Of a stretch of DNA of 64,000 nt, positions 8,304-17,038 are shown one piece after another. Position 1 is the first letter of the stretch; every line of letters starts with the position of its first letter. Origin of the DNA: Clostridium sp. Marseille-P299 (GTDB lineage Bacteria > Bacillota > Clostridia > Lachnospirales > Lachnospiraceae); contig NZ_FJVE01000007.1 in assembly GCF_900078195.1 (NCBI RefSeq), positions 744,001 to 808,000 on the forward strand, given 5' to 3'. The translations under genes were made by a program, and so were the position numbers. The notes below the pieces were generated by a model. The model was not told where the DNA came from and ran no database searches. It saw only the letters and a program-made list of their open reading frames with translations.

Positions 8304-9833
8304 ATGAACATAAAAAACAGAACATATTTTGCAATTGACTTAAAATCATTTTACGCTTCGGTGGAATGTATGGAGCGAGGGCTTGATCCGATGACCACGA
8401 ATCTTGTGGTTGCCGATGCAGATCGTACGGAAAAAACAATCTGTCTCGCTGTATCTCCCTCATTAAAAGCATATGGTATTCCCGGCAGAGCAAGGTTGTT
8501 TGAGGTTGTACAAAAAGTGAAGGAGGTAAATGCATCACGGTTGCAAAAAGCTCCAGGACGTGAGTTTTCCGGTGTTTCTTACTGTGACACGGAAGTAAAA
8601 TCCATGCCAAGCATTGCCCTAGACTATATTATAGCCCCTCCGAGAATGGCACATTATATAGAGTACAGCACGAGAATATATGATATTTATTTGAAATACA
8701 TCGCACCAGAAGATATCCATGTCTATTCCATCGATGAAGTATTCATTGATGCTACCGATTATCTAAAAACCTACAAACTTTCAGCCCGTGAATTCGCTAC
8801 AAAATTGGTATTGGATGTTAAAAAAACAACAGGTATTACAGCATCAGCGGGGATCGGGAAAAATCTGTATCTGAGTAAGGTTGCCATGGATATTCAAGCA
8901 AAGCGTATTCCAGTGGATGAAAATGGAGTACAGATTGCGGAACTGGACGAGATGAGCTATCGTCACCTGTTGTGGTCACATCAGCCTCTAACAGACTTTT
9001 GGCGTATTGGGAGAGGATATGCAAAGAAGCTACAGGAACAAGGTCTTTTTACCATGGGCGATATTGCAAGGTGTTCCATTGGTAAGTCCACAGACTACTA
9101 TAACGAGGATTTGCTCTATAAGATGTTTGGCATTAATGCGGAGTTGTTAATTGACCATGCATGGGGCTGGGAACCATGTACGATTGCAGACATAAAGGCA
9201 TATAAGCCAAGTACAAATAGTATAGGATCAGGTCAGGTACTGCAATGTGCTTATCCTTATGAGAAAGCGCTACTGATTGTGCGAGAAATGGCCGATCTGC
9301 TGGTACTTGATTTGGTGGATAAAGGACTTGTGACGGACCAAATCGTCTTAACAGTGGGATATGACATTGAAAATCTAACAATTCCGGAAATAAAGAAATC
9401 TTATCATGGGTCAATTGTAACAGACCATTATGGGCGTTTGGTTCCAAAACCTGCCCATGGAACTACCAATCTTAGCCGACAGACATCTTCTACAAAGTTG
9501 ATTATGGATGCCTTCACAGAATTGTTTGAGCGTATCGTTGATAAGAATCTTTTGGTCAGGAGAATTAATATCGCAGCGAATCATGTTGTAGATGAGAGAA
9601 GTGTTCAGAGAAAAGACAGCTTTGAACAGCTTACTCTCTTTACAGATTATGCGGCCGAGCAGGCAAGAAAAGAGGAAGAAGAAGCTGAGCTTGAACGTGA
9701 AAAAAAGATGCAAAAAGCAATGCTGGCGATTAAGAAGAAATACGGTAAAAACGCCGTTTTAAAGGGTATGAATCTGGAAGAGGGTGCTACCACATTAGAT
9801 AGGAACAATCAGATTGGAGGGCATAAGGCATGA
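8304..9833 (+). CDS. Y-family (UmuC/UvrX-like) translesion DNA polymerase
   Basis: A 509-residue Y-family polymerase of the type paired with YolD proteins in Firmicutes and their phages. Palm motifs are clear: AIDLKSFYASVECMERG with the first catalytic Asp (about residue 12) and YSIDEVFIDATDY with the DE pair (about 136-141). The little-finger region follows, ending in a Lys/Glu-rich coiled tail (about 445-485). It is longer than DinB (350-420) and matches the UvrX/UmuC-like group. GGAGG lies 11 bases before the ATG. Stop and the next start overlap (ATGA at 9830-9833), indicating translational coupling with the YolD-like gene. It probably allows error-prone synthesis past lesions. I see no canonical LexA box upstream. 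Confidence 0.88.
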   Translation: MNIKNRTYFAIDLKSFYASVECMERGLDPMTTNLVVADADRTEKTICLAVSPSLKAYGIPGRARLFEVVQKVKEVNASRLQKAPGREFSGVSYCDTEVKSMPSIALDYIIAPPRMAHYIEYSTRIYDIYLKYIAPEDIHVYSIDEVFIDATDYLKTYKLSAREFATKLVLDVKKTTGITASAGIGKNLYLSKVAMDIQAKRIPVDENGVQIAELDEMSYRHLLWSHQPLTDFWRIGRGYAKKLQEQGLFTMGDIARCSIGKSTDYYNEDLLYKMFGINAELLIDHAWGWEPCTIADIKAYKPSTNSIGSGQVLQCAYPYEKALLIVREMADLLVLDLVDKGLVTDQIVLTVGYDIENLTIPEIKKSYHGSIVTDHYGRLVPKPAHGTTNLSRQTSSTKLIMDAFTELFERIVDKNLLVRRINIAANHVVDERSVQRKDSFEQLTLFTDYAAEQARKEEEEAELEREKKMQKAMLAIKKKYGKNAVLKGMNLEEGATTLDRNNQIGGHKA

Positions 9834-10249
9834 CGAAGACATATGACGATATTATTCATCTACCACACCATGTGTCTACGAAACATCCTCATATGGCACT
9901 TATTGACCGAGCGGCACAATTTTCGCCATTCGCAGCACTGACTGGCCATGGTGCCGCAATCAAAGAAACTGCAAGATTGACGGATGAGAGAGTGGAATTG
10001 GATGAATATATGAAGAACGTTTTAAGCAATAAGCTTCAGATTATTGCGGAACGGCTTAAAGATAAGCCTGAAATTGAGATTACTTACTTTCAGCCAGATG
10101 AGAAGAAGAATGGCGGGGCTTATGTTACAGCTGCGGGTTCGGTTAAAAAGATAGACAAATATGAGAGAATTGTGGTCATGACCGATAGAAAAGAGATTTC
10201 AATTGATGATATAGTTGCTATAGAGGGGCAGATATTTGAAATTATGTAA
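9830..10249 (+). CDS. YolD-like family protein
   Basis: A 139-residue protein of the YolD-like family. The diagnostic opening (YDDIIHLPHHVSTKHPHM followed by IDRAAQFSPFAALTGH) matches the family core, and the C-terminal half is a small beta-rich domain. YolD proteins are functionally linked to Y-family polymerases and have been proposed to act like a UmuD-type partner. The ATGA overlap with the polymerase gene supports a two-protein translesion module. The biochemical role is not established. Confidence 0.87.
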   Translation: MTKTYDDIIHLPHHVSTKHPHMALIDRAAQFSPFAALTGHGAAIKETARLTDERVELDEYMKNVLSNKLQIIAERLKDKPEIEITYFQPDEKKNGGAYVTAAGSVKKIDKYERIVVMTDRKEISIDDIVAIEGQIFEIM

Positions 10250-10379
10250 TTCTTTTCTAATGAAGGAACAGCGACAAAAAAGGACTAGGTAAAGTCAAAA
10301 ACTAAAATTGATGTCACATGAACGACAGCATGACTTCGCTCATATAATACTCACAAAGGACTTTAAAAGGAGTAAAATT

Positions 10380-10640
10380 ATGGGACAATACGGACCTCCT
10401 AGTTCTCCACCGCCTACAACGATTCCCAAAAAACCAAAGACGTCATATATTATTGACTGTATGTACTCATATACCTATGTATGGCCAAAGTATGGAACAC
10501 CTTTCTGGTTTTATCCTACAAGAGTAGAATATGGCGAAGCTTCGGGATATATATGGACTGGACGAAATTGGACGTTCTATGGCTTTGATCCAGAATATAT
10601 TGACCAAGTTGCATGCTATCCCGTTCCTACCCTTTACTAA
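10380..10640 (+). CDS. Small aromatic-rich hypothetical protein
   Basis: An 86-residue protein starting at the ATG at 10380, chosen because AAAGGAG lies 7 bases upstream. A Pro-rich N-terminus (about 1-20) is followed by a compact segment very rich in Tyr, Trp and Phe (YSYTYVWPKYGTPFWFYP... GYIWTGRNWTFYGFD). Short clostridial proteins with the same YVWxKxGxxFWFYP and YxWTGxxWxxFG pattern exist and are sometimes labelled 'transporter', but it has no transmembrane segment. It follows the polymerase/YolD pair by about 130 bases and may be a separate transcript. Function unknown. Confidence 0.7.
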   Translation: MGQYGPPSSPPPTTIPKKPKTSYIIDCMYSYTYVWPKYGTPFWFYPTRVEYGEASGYIWTGRNWTFYGFDPEYIDQVACYPVPTLY

Positions 10641-10732
10641 GTTCAATGTTGGAGCGGGTTTTGCAATATGGAAATGTGGCAGGAAGAGTGTGCGAAATTT
10701 AATGATCTTTACTAATGGAATTTAATTATTCA

Positions 10733-10764
10733 ATGGGGAGTTAACGTAGCGTTGACTCCCTATT
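10733..10764 (+). terminator. Hairpin downstream of small aromatic protein
   Basis: ATGGGGAGTTAACG pairs with CGTTGACTCCCTAT around a short loop. There is no strong T-run after it, so it may be a weak terminator or an mRNA-stabilising hairpin. The rest of the 300-base gap from 10641 to the TetR promoter shows nothing else convincing. Confidence 0.5.
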
Positions 10765-10880
10765 AATAAGATGTGGATTTGCATTGGTTAACCCAATTGC
10801 TGACGCTATGTATTAATTTTTGATAATCCTTTCTCATATTATTGATCTTTAGCATAACTCATATTGATAGAAACTTTGGT

Positions 10881-10927
10881 TTGACAACAACATTTTAAAA
10901 TTTTATAATGAGTATATGTTCACTCAT
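10881..10927 (+). promoter_or_regulatory. Promoter and probable self-operator of the TetR gene
   Basis: TTGACA (10881-10886) and TATAAT (10904-10909) are 17 bases apart. A palindrome with arms ATGAGT (10908-10913) and ACTCAT (10922-10927) overlaps the -10 end and the expected start site, the usual place for a TetR autorepression operator. Confidence 0.65.
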
Positions 10928-10945
10928 CATAAAGGAGGGAGATTT

Positions 10946-11551
10946 ATGCCGCGAAGCAAAGAACAATGTGAGGAAATGCGCAAAGCTACTAGAGATAAAA
11001 TTCAATTAGCGGCAATGAGATTGTTCGTTCAAAAGGGATTTGGTGCTACAGGTGTTCATGAGATTTCTGATTTAGCTGGAATTAGCATAGGGCTTTTATA
11101 TCGTCAATACAAGACGAAAGAAGAACTATTTAATGATTTAGTTGAAAACTCACTTACAAGTCTTAAAAGCATTACTGATTTTTTTAATAAGGATGATTCA
11201 CCTAGAGAATTAGTAAATCAATTTGTTTACAAAGTTTATAACGATATTTTAAATGGAGAAGAATTGGCTAATCTATTAATTCTCATGGCACAATCATTTT
11301 TATCGGGAGCAACTAATCTTAGGCAAAATGAAATTATAGAATTAGATACCAATATGATTCAGGCTACTGCCAAGTGTATTGAAAGAGGCCAGGGGCTTGG
11401 TGAGTTCCGTCCAGGAAATGCCTATGAATTAGCGGAGTTATTCTATTCGGCACTTCAAGGATTAGCGATGATGAAAATCACATTAAAAGATAGTTTTATA
11501 ATGCCATCCCCATCTGTTATAACTTCTATTTTATTTAAGGAAGAAGAATAA
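10946..11551 (+). CDS. TetR/AcrR family transcriptional regulator
   Basis: A 201-residue TetR-type repressor. The N-terminal helix-turn-helix is typical (RDKIQLAAMRLFVQKGFGATGVHEISDLAGISIGLLYRQYKTKEELF, about 12-57), followed by a helical ligand-binding domain without recognisable specificity. The ATG at 10946 is chosen because AAAGGAGGG lies 7-8 bases upstream; an upstream in-frame ATG (10916) falls inside the operator. The next gene downstream is a K+/H+ antiporter after 274 bases, which could be a target, but that is conjecture. Confidence 0.88.
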   Translation: MPRSKEQCEEMRKATRDKIQLAAMRLFVQKGFGATGVHEISDLAGISIGLLYRQYKTKEELFNDLVENSLTSLKSITDFFNKDDSPRELVNQFVYKVYNDILNGEELANLLILMAQSFLSGATNLRQNEIIELDTNMIQATAKCIERGQGLGEFRPGNAYELAELFYSALQGLAMMKITLKDSFIMPSPSVITSILFKEEE

Positions 11552-11825
11552 TCTATGATATCATAAGCTGATTGCCCATAATATACTAACTAAACTATAT
11601 AAATAGTTAGAATTTGAGGAGTACAAATGTAGGACTTTCCGCAAAAGATAGACAAGTAAATAGGATAAATAATTTTGTATCATGGAACTATATAAAATAG
11701 AAATGTTACCACAAATAAGTACATAAGGAGCAGTATCGATTACTATATAAAGATTTACGTAAAGATAAAATTTACAATCTTTTCAGATATTTTCTTAAAT
11801 CATTTACTGTCAGAATGGAGTATAT

Positions 11826-13448
11826 ATGAATTATTTAATTTTAGGTATTATTTTTATCCTTGCGCTCTTTGCTATCCGTTTTTCTAATAAGCATGGGATA
11901 CCTGCACTATTATTATTTATTGTGCTCGGTATGGTTTTTGGTGCAGTAGGCTTTGAATTTGAGGATTTCGAATTTGCGGATAGTTTTGCTACGTTTGCAC
12001 TTATGGTCATCATGTTTTATGGTGGTTTTGGTACGAATTGGAAGATGGCCAAGCCAGTTGCAAAAGAAGCGATAGTACTTAGTTCCCTGGGTGTCGTTGC
12101 TACAGCGTTAGTAACAGGGTTATTTTGTCATTATATTCTAGGTCTTGATTTACTAGAAGGTATGCTAATTGGTTCAATTGTGGGTTCTACCGATTATGCC
12201 AGTGTTTCGAATATTTTACGTTCGAAAAACTTGAACTTAAAGTATAACACTGCATCCCTATTGGAACTTGAAAGTGGCTCAAATGACCCAACGGCTTATA
12301 CAATGACTATGGTATTTTTATCTGTAATTATAGGCACGAAAGTGTCTATCCCGATTTTGATTATATCTCAGGTAGCCATTGGAATAGTTATGGGGTTTGT
12401 CCTTGCATTTGTTATTGGAAAACTACTTAAAAATCTTTCCCTGGGAGCAGACGGACTTTATGCTGTCTTTATGGTTTCTTCCATGCTTGTTACATATGCG
12501 ATTACAGGACTTGTCGGAGGTAATGGCTACTTGGCCCTTTATATTTTAGGAATTTATCTTGGAAATATGGAATTTCGAGGTAAGCGTGACATAATCTTTT
12601 TCTTTGACGGATTTGCTGAAATAATGCAGATTGGACTATTTTTCATCCTAGGTCTATTGTCCAGCTTCACAAAATTTATAGCGGCATTCCCATTAGCACT
12701 TGCTATTATGTTATTTATGACTATCATAGCCCGTCCAGTAACCGTTTATGGTCTGATGTTGCCATTTCGTCTCAAACGTAATCAATTGAATATTATTTCA
12801 TTAGCGGGTATTCGAGGTGCAGCAGCAGCTGCCTTTGCAATTATAGCTGTGAATAGTGACGCGGTGATCTCCGTTGATATATATCATATAGTATTTGGTA
12901 TATGTGTACTTTCTGCGTTAATTCAAGGTTCCTTAATGCCACCTACATCAAGGCTATGGAATATGCTAGATCCTAGTGATACGGTCTTAAAGACTTTCAA
13001 TTACTATCAAAGTAAAGCGGAGATCGGCTTCTTAGAAACAACAATTCATCCGGATAGTAGCTTAATTGGTAGTAAGGTAAAGGATTTGAACCTACCACTC
13101 AACTATATTGTTGCTAAGATCGAACGTAATGGTAAAACAATTGTTCCTAGAGGACATACAACCATAGAAGAAAATGACGTAATTGTCTTGGGTGGTGAGT
13201 TACACTTTGATGAAAGTGGGCAAGACCTTATTGAATTTACCATTCCAAGAGATCACCAATGGGCGAACCATTACATCAAAGACTTAAAATTACCACATGA
13301 CCGCCTCATTATCATGGTGCAACGTAAAGATAGTGACATCATTGTTCCAATTGGAGATACATTACTATTAGAAGATGATAAAGTCATCATGTTAAAGGTT
13401 GATAATGCCTTAGAATTTTCCAGTGCTGATGAAATTAACCAGGATTAG
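11826..13448 (+). CDS. CPA-family K+(Na+)/H+ antiporter with TrkA-C domain
   Basis: A 540-residue membrane antiporter exchanging K+ or Na+ for protons. About 12-13 transmembrane helices occupy residues 1-380, including the family's ion-site region GSTDYASVSNILR and LESGSNDPTAY (conserved ND pair). A cytoplasmic TrkA-C/RCK-C type domain follows (about 395-465: GSKVKDLNLP... ENDVIVLGGE), then a second shorter repeat of similar pattern (about 475-530). Such domains gate the transporter, in several systems via c-di-AMP or nucleotides; ligand binding here is not demonstrable. The arrangement resembles NhaP2/CvrA-type K+/H+ antiporters. Confidence 0.88.
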   Translation: MNYLILGIIFILALFAIRFSNKHGIPALLLFIVLGMVFGAVGFEFEDFEFADSFATFALMVIMFYGGFGTNWKMAKPVAKEAIVLSSLGVVATALVTGLFCHYILGLDLLEGMLIGSIVGSTDYASVSNILRSKNLNLKYNTASLLELESGSNDPTAYTMTMVFLSVIIGTKVSIPILIISQVAIGIVMGFVLAFVIGKLLKNLSLGADGLYAVFMVSSMLVTYAITGLVGGNGYLALYILGIYLGNMEFRGKRDIIFFFDGFAEIMQIGLFFILGLLSSFTKFIAAFPLALAIMLFMTIIARPVTVYGLMLPFRLKRNQLNIISLAGIRGAAAAAFAIIAVNSDAVISVDIYHIVFGICVLSALIQGSLMPPTSRLWNMLDPSDTVLKTFNYYQSKAEIGFLETTIHPDSSLIGSKVKDLNLPLNYIVAKIERNGKTIVPRGHTTIEENDVIVLGGELHFDESGQDLIEFTIPRDHQWANHYIKDLKLPHDRLIIMVQRKDSDIIVPIGDTLLLEDDKVIMLKVDNALEFSSADEINQD

Positions 13449-13533
13449 AATATCAATTATCTGAATATCTATGAAAATAGTAAAATTATCGTTTAAGATA
13501 ATTATATTAAAAATCATATATTAGAGTTGCCAA

Positions 13534-13570
13534 AAATATCTACACATAATATTTTGTGTAGATATTTTTT
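13534..13570 (+). terminator. Intrinsic terminator of the antiporter gene
   Basis: AAATATCTACACA pairs with TGTGTAGATATTT around an 8-base loop and runs into a T-run. The following 300 bases to 13872 hold no gene I can support. Confidence 0.85.
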
Positions 13571-13870
13571 ATGTACATAATAGTTGGACCATAGTATGAA
13601 TACTTTTGGCTAAGATGGTGGAATGAATAAAGAATGATAGATCGATTATGAGAAAATCAAAATAATATATGAGTTAAATCAAAGTTGTCGAATTTTTTAA
13701 GTTAAGGAACCTTCACCAATCTAAAAAGCAGTATAAAATAAAGAAGAAATAAAAAATAGAAGGGTAAAAGAGTAAAGCAGTTACTTCGCAAAGACGTTGT
13801 TATTGTTATAGAAGATTTTATATAGTAGCTGACTTTAGTTAATTGGCATTTATACCAAAGATGTTATACA

Positions 13871-13920
13871 AAAAAACGGCAGTGCCGGTGCTTGAATTAT
13901 CAAGTGACCAGCACTGCTTT
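13871..13920 (-). terminator. Terminator downstream of the PD-(D/E)XK nuclease gene
   Basis: GCAGTGCCGGTGCTT (from 13880) pairs imperfectly with AAGTGACCAGCACTGC (ending 13917); the A-run at 13869-13876 supplies the T-run on the minus strand. The arm ACCAGCACTG (13907-13916) recurs inverted in the terminator of the divergent neighbour (16433-16442). Confidence 0.75.
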
Positions 13921-13947
13921 ATTTAGTAATTATAAGGTAAGTAAGTA

Positions 13948-15039
13948 TTAGCTGTTTTTAACGATGCCATTTTCAATAAGGATTTCATTTATATAAGTAA
14001 CTAGCTTAATGAGTGCATCAAAGTATTCTTTAAAAGTTTCTGCAGTAATTTTAAATTTTGCAATTGTAAGTTCCGCATTTTTTCGTATAGGTAGATTTTC
14101 ATAGGATACTGTGTTTTCAAATGTTATACTTTTTCTTAGTTCATTTCTTTTTTGTACATATTTTTCGAAAAAGTTTGAACCATATTTTTTTTCTAAGCTA
14201 TTGAAAGGTTCATAGGGTTTTACTTCCATGTGAAGAGGAATTTCATTAGAGCTTCCTTCTAGATGAATACTTATTGATCTTTTTTCATTGCCGTCATCTA
14301 ATTCAAATTCCCAATTTTGCATAGAAAATTGGAAGAAGTGGTCATTTGACTGTGCTGATTTTCCGTGAAGACAGAAGTAATTTTTATTATTTGCTACATT
14401 TCCTGGTACATTGATTTTCCAAACTATATAGTCAATAAGTGTATGAAAATCAGTCTTGTTAGCGGGAAGATACTGTCTGTCATTATCTTCAATATCCTGG
14501 AAGAGAGATTTCTCTCTAAGAATATAAAAATCATAGAAATCTTTTGCTAATGGCATTTTATTAAATGGTTCTTCCGCGAGTAAAGCGCCAAGTTCAGCAT
14601 ATCTAATGTGAATGAAGTGCTGTGAAGTTAAGTTAATAGAAGAATTGTTCTTTGTCAGATATATGTACTGTCTGTTCTTGCAATTAGGAAATTCTGCTTG
14701 AAGGGCATTATAATACCGTTGTGTCTGTCGAATACCTTCATTGGAATTGATTTTATTTTCAATACAGATAATACGTTCTGGATTCTCACTGTCTTTGCCG
14801 ATACGGATGAGAATATCGATATAGTTATGTTCGTTTTCAAAGAAAATATGATGTTCCCTTTCCACTGATATAATATCAGAATTTGATACAGGGGAAATAT
14901 GTGCTATATGGCAGAATTTATTTAGAAACTGTAAACCATAGTCGGTATTAATATTCGGATTTAGGTAGTAAGACATAAGATTAGATATCGGAAGTTCTTT
15001 ATTTTCAATTCCTAATAATTCAAATGCAGTTGTGTTCAT
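13948..15039 (-). CDS. PD-(D/E)XK nuclease superfamily protein
   Basis: A 363-residue protein with the PD-(D/E)XK nuclease core near its N-terminus. An early Glu (ISVEREHHIFF) is followed by the catalytic pattern YIDILIRIG ... RIICIENKINSNEG ... QTQRYYNAL, in which D-(x)n-E-x-K is intact (about 77-107) and the QxxxY helix follows. This matches the family annotated as PDDEXK_20, found in bacteria near defence or mobile genes. The remaining 200 residues show no familiar domain. The start at 15039 is chosen because GAAGGAA lies 6 bases upstream. It is transcribed away from an unknown gene starting at 15354. A role in defence or repair is inference. Confidence 0.8.
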   Translation of the reverse strand: MNTTAFELLGIENKELPISNLMSYYLNPNINTDYGLQFLNKFCHIAHISPVSNSDIISVEREHHIFFENEHNYIDILIRIGKDSENPERIICIENKINSNEGIRQTQRYYNALQAEFPNCKNRQYIYLTKNNSSINLTSQHFIHIRYAELGALLAEEPFNKMPLAKDFYDFYILREKSLFQDIEDNDRQYLPANKTDFHTLIDYIVWKINVPGNVANNKNYFCLHGKSAQSNDHFFQFSMQNWEFELDDGNEKRSISIHLEGSSNEIPLHMEVKPYEPFNSLEKKYGSNFFEKYVQKRNELRKSITFENTVSYENLPIRKNAELTIAKFKITAETFKEYFDALIKLVTYINEILIENGIVKNS

Positions 15040-15353
15040 ATACATTTCCTTCTTTCAAAAATTCATATTATATAGTTTTATTATAAGCAAAGACAATGAA
15101 AATTCATATATTTTTTCGTACTTAAAAAGTAAAAGGGTTAAAGTTGTTAGGATTCTAGGTGTGTTTATAATTTCAAATCCTGTATGAATATTTGACTTCT
15201 AAGGATTGGAAGCTATATAATATTTTCAACAATGTTGTTATTATGATTGTTAAGGAGAATCGACATTACTGATATTTAACTTAAAGGAAATAGACAAGTA
15301 TTATGGTTACTCAGAAAAGAAAAGTTTAACAAGAAATATGGAAAGGTTAGAGT
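15040..15353. promoter_or_regulatory. Divergent promoter region between nuclease and unknown gene
   Basis: About 314 AT-rich bases separate the two divergent starts. No clean TTGACA/TATAAT pair with ideal spacing stands out and I see no large inverted repeat; both promoters must lie here. Confidence 0.4.
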
Positions 15354-16382
15354 ATGAAAATTGAAATGGGAGAATCCCTTATATTATCTTGGCTAAAACA
15401 CATTAAAGATTGTCAGCTGGTACAATTAAACTGGACAGTTTCGCCTGAATGGGACTTTCAAAATAAGGATATTATTGCAGAATTAATGAATAAAACTAAT
15501 GATTTGTTTTCGATAAAATATGGCTATAATGTATTTAAAAATAATTCACTTGAACAGTTGATTGCTCAGAGCGAAGCTGATGCTGTGGGTATATCATTTG
15601 ATGAAAATGGTGCTCATATTTACGCAGTAGATATTGCCTTTCACGAAAGTGGACTTAACTATGGCTCAAGAGAAGAAACAGTTTCACGTGTTGTGAAAAA
15701 ATGTATCAGAACAGCGATGTGTATTTTAGGATGTTTTAATATTCCCTATGGTGATATTGTTTTTGCTTCACCCAAAATAACCCCTGCTGTGTATAATGAT
15801 CTTATGGCTACAGTAGATGATATTAATGGTGTATTGCAAAACATGGGGCTTGAATATGATGTACATATTTTGGCAAATGAAAGCTTTCATAGTGAAATAT
15901 TGTTGCCAGTGACACAAGTTGCAAATAATGTTTCAGATACTTCAGAACTATTTATGCGTGGACTACAATTATTTAATCTGTTTGATAAGAGACAAGTGAA
16001 AACTATTTCAATACCAAAAGAGCCTAAAGTAAGAGAGCAAAAAATAGCACAAAGTGCCGAAGATATTATTTCAGGCTATGAAAATCTAAAGGTGGCTGAA
16101 ATTGCAAGAACTGCTTTACCGCCAATCTTAGAAAGTGGAAGAATTTCAGCGGAAATTATTGCTTTAATGCAAACAAAAGAGTATTCAAAAGAAAATTTTG
16201 ATTTGCAATATCCGTTACTAGTAAAAAAATCGCAGTGTACTACTCGTCCAGTTAGATATATGGCAAAGCCGATTTTAGATATTTTTGGTGAAGAGTATTA
16301 TCTTTGCTCTGAGTGGTTTGAAAAACCTGGAGCAAACAATGATAGACCATATCTACTTAGATGGATTAAAGATAATAAATAA
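15354..16382 (+). CDS. Unknown 342-residue protein, possible nuclease-like fold
   Basis: I do not recognise this family with confidence. The central N-terminal portion (about 75-125) reads SEADAVGISFDENGAHIYAVDIAFHESGLNYGSREETVSRVVKKCIRTA. This is a D-x(n)-D-x-A-F-H-E arrangement plus a Lys-rich helix that recalls PD-(D/E)XK-like or restriction-endonuclease-like folds. The region around 120-145 continues with GDIVFASPKITPAVY. The C-terminus ends in a short beta-rich section (VRYMAKPILDIFGEEYYLCSEWFE). No signal peptide or membrane segment is visible. The gene is divergent from the PD-(D/E)XK nuclease and the two terminators share sequence, so the pair may move or act together. Confidence 0.65.
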   Translation: MKIEMGESLILSWLKHIKDCQLVQLNWTVSPEWDFQNKDIIAELMNKTNDLFSIKYGYNVFKNNSLEQLIAQSEADAVGISFDENGAHIYAVDIAFHESGLNYGSREETVSRVVKKCIRTAMCILGCFNIPYGDIVFASPKITPAVYNDLMATVDDINGVLQNMGLEYDVHILANESFHSEILLPVTQVANNVSDTSELFMRGLQLFNLFDKRQVKTISIPKEPKVREQKIAQSAEDIISGYENLKVAEIARTALPPILESGRISAEIIALMQTKEYSKENFDLQYPLLVKKSQCTTRPVRYMAKPILDIFGEEYYLCSEWFEKPGANNDRPYLLRWIKDNK

Positions 16383-16430
16383 TGAAACTGCAATGCTAAT
16401 GTACAATATATAGTTTATAAACCTCAAAAC

Positions 16431-16478
16431 AACAGTGCTGGTGCTAAGATTTTACAAGCGGCTAGCATTGTTCTTTTT
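16431..16478 (+). terminator. Terminator of the unknown 342-residue protein gene
   Basis: AACAGTGCT (16431-16439) pairs with AGCATTGTT (16464-16472, one G-U) and is followed by CTTTTTAT. It begins with the same CAGTGCTGGT block as the nuclease terminator. Beyond it, to 16626, I see nothing. Confidence 0.7.
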
Positions 16479-16626
16479 ATATTTGGGATATTTCATTAGG
16501 ATGATAGGCTTTGACTGAAGAGAAAAGAAATTAATGATAAGTTTAGTTAAAAGTCGCGAGAATCCTTTTTTGATTACTTGAGAGAAAAACGTTTGCTTTT
16601 ACCGTAAACTAAACGCATTTTAATCA

Positions 16627-16676
16627 TTGACACACATGGTAGTAAGTGATACTATATACCAGTAGTAAGTAATACT
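16627..16676 (+). promoter_or_regulatory. PadR-operon promoter with two tandem palindromic operators
   Basis: TTGACA (16627-16632) and TACTAT (16650-16655) are 17 bases apart. Two near-identical 13-bp palindromes, AGTAAGTGATACT (16641-16653) and AGTAAGTAATACT (16664-16676), both of form AGTA-N5-TACT and spaced 23 bp, overlap and follow the -10. They are the probable binding sites of the PadR protein encoded directly downstream. Confidence 0.7.
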
Positions 16677-16714
16677 GAATACAAGTAATACAAAGTAGTG
16701 AAGAGGTGAGTAAT

Positions 16715-17038
16715 TTGGATAATATAACAGAGATGTTAAAAGGTGTACTAGAAGGATGTGTTCTAGAGATTATTAGCCATGAAGAAATATACGGTTATGA
16801 AATTACAAAGAGACTAAATGCTCTTGGGTTTTCAGATGTTGTAGATGGAACAGTATATACTATATTAATAAGGCTTGAAAAAAATAAATTAGTAAATAGC
16901 ACAAAAAGGCCATCTGATATGGGACCACCACGAAAGTTTTTCACTCTAAATGATGCAGGCCGTGAGGAGTTAAAGAAATTTTGGAAAAAATGGGAGTTTG
17001 TCTCATCGAAAATTAACGACTTAAAGGAGAGTAAATAA
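16715..17038 (+). CDS. PadR family transcriptional regulator
   Basis: A 107-residue PadR-type winged-helix repressor. The pattern EGCVLEIISHEEIYGYEITKRL ... DVVDGTVYTILIRLEKNKLVNS ... GPPRKFFTLNDAGREEL is classic, with the GTVYxxLxRLE recognition helix and the P(R/K)xxYxLTxxG wing. The TTG at 16715 follows GAGGTG at good spacing; a GTG at 16706 is the alternative start but overlaps that site. Its stop overlaps the next ATG by one base (TAATG at 17036-17040), so it is cotranslated with a DUF1048 gene. PadR-DUF1048 operons are common in Firmicutes and usually respond to toxic compounds; the inducer is unknown. Confidence 0.9.
   Translation: MDNITEMLKGVLEGCVLEIISHEEIYGYEITKRLNALGFSDVVDGTVYTILIRLEKNKLVNSTKRPSDMGPPRKFFTLNDAGREELKKFWKKWEFVSSKINDLKESK

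Noticed and set aside
10531..10725. Open frame of 64 codons overlapping the small aromatic protein
   Set aside because: Wrong frame relative to the 86-residue protein that has a good ribosome binding site; no recognisable features.
13571..13870. Possible gene in the gap between the antiporter and nuclease terminators
   Set aside because: Only very short frames without ribosome binding sites; nothing supportable.
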